A stretch of 6,122 bases of DNA. Source: Chloroflexota bacterium. Its GTDB lineage: Bacteria > Chloroflexota > Dehalococcoidia > Dehalococcoidales > UBA3254. The stretch spans positions 1 through 6,122 of the forward strand of contig JAGDMY010000171.1 in the NCBI GenBank assembly GCA_017860765.1, read 5' to 3'. The position numbers and the translations under genes are program-made. The notes under the pieces were generated by a model. The model ran no database searches. It was given only the letters and a program-made list of their open reading frames with translations, and had not been told where the DNA came from. This document shows positions 5,820 through 6,122 of the stretch, piece after piece; positions within the stretch are counted from its first letter, which is position 1, and each line of letters begins with the position of its first letter.

Positions 5820-6122
5820 ATGTTACCTTTCAACATCGCCTTGTTCCCGGCTACCACCGAAGTCAATAATTCGGGTCACCTCTCTATAGGCGGCTGCGAC
5901 CTGGTGCAGCTGGCGGCCGACTATGGCACCCCGCTGTATATCTTTGATGAGCAAGACCTGCGTGACAGGTGCCGCGAGTTCCAACACGACTTTAACCAGG
6001 CTTATCCTGGCACCCTGGTAGTCTATGCCTCCAAGGCCTACCTCAACAAAGCCCTGGCACAGCTCTTTAAAGAAGAGAAAATAGGGCTGGACGTGGTTTC
6101 CGGAGGAGAACTGAGCATCGCC
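5820..6122 (+). CDS. lysA: diaminopimelate decarboxylase, N-terminal 101 residues (3' end beyond the window)
   Basis: LysA is the PLP enzyme that decarboxylates meso-DAP to L-lysine, the last step of the pathway. The frame is open from the ATG at 5820 to the window edge. GGAGG (5808-5812) lies 7 bases upstream of that ATG. The visible part has the usual N-terminal strand (LSIGGCDLVQLAADYGTPLY, IFDE). It then has the start of the alanine-racemase-like barrel: VVYASKAYLN with the PLP-binding lysine at Lys72, and GLDVVSGGEL (89-98). The family usually has YA.KAN at the lysine; Tyr replaces Asn here, a modest change. These motifs are shared with ornithine/arginine decarboxylases, but the N-terminus and the nearby dap genes favour LysA. 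Full length is normally 410-430, so about three quarters is outside the window. Confidence 0.92.
   Translation, partial: MLPFNIALFPATTEVNNSGHLSIGGCDLVQLAADYGTPLYIFDEQDLRDRCREFQHDFNQAYPGTLVVYASKAYLNKALAQLFKEEKIGLDVVSGGELSIA

Noticed and set aside
1..6122. tRNA or rRNA genes, CRISPR arrays, insertion sequences, phage or defence genes
   Set aside because: Almost all of the window is accounted for by conserved housekeeping genes with short spacers. No direct repeat arrays, transposase motifs or cloverleaf-like segments were seen.

Overview
The window carries a small bacterial lysine/diaminopimelate (DAP) cluster next to core RNA genes. Everything is ordinary chromosomal housekeeping DNA except for one broken gene. 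All protein families are clearly bacterial. Base composition looks moderate, close to half GC by eye. The order lysA | mazG-rpsO-pnp | dapB-asd-dapA lacks the spoVFA/spoVFB and dapG genes that often sit between dapB and asd in spore-forming Firmicutes. Together with the look of the LysA N-terminus, this makes a Chloroflexota (Dehalococcoidia-like) origin my best guess. It is only a guess, and a non-sporulating clostridial lineage is the alternative.

Layout, right to left. lysA (DAP decarboxylase, + strand, cut by the right edge) and mazG (nucleotide pyrophosphohydrolase, - strand) diverge from a 152-bp spacer with one sigma70-type promoter in each direction. On the - strand mazG is followed by a strong promoter for rpsO-pnp (ribosomal protein S15 and polynucleotide phosphorylase, both with TTG starts behind good Shine-Dalgarno sites). 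A perfect 10-bp hairpin with a U tract closes that unit just after pnp. A second - strand unit then begins: dapB, asd and dapA, with dapA leaving the left edge. asd and dapA overlap by ATGA, so they are probably translationally coupled.

How the genes work together: Asd makes aspartate semialdehyde, DapA condenses it with pyruvate, DapB reduces the product, and LysA finally decarboxylates meso-DAP to lysine. rpsO and pnp form the familiar translation/RNA-turnover pair.

The notable observation is that dapB is not intact. The N-terminal nucleotide-binding half runs up to the GTTG motif. It is then joined, out of frame, to the C-terminal third at about position 1891. Roughly 64 codons are missing, including the catalytic HH...K segment and most of the PSGTA substrate-binding motif. 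Either this strain has lost DapB at this locus or the assembly has dropped about 190 bases.
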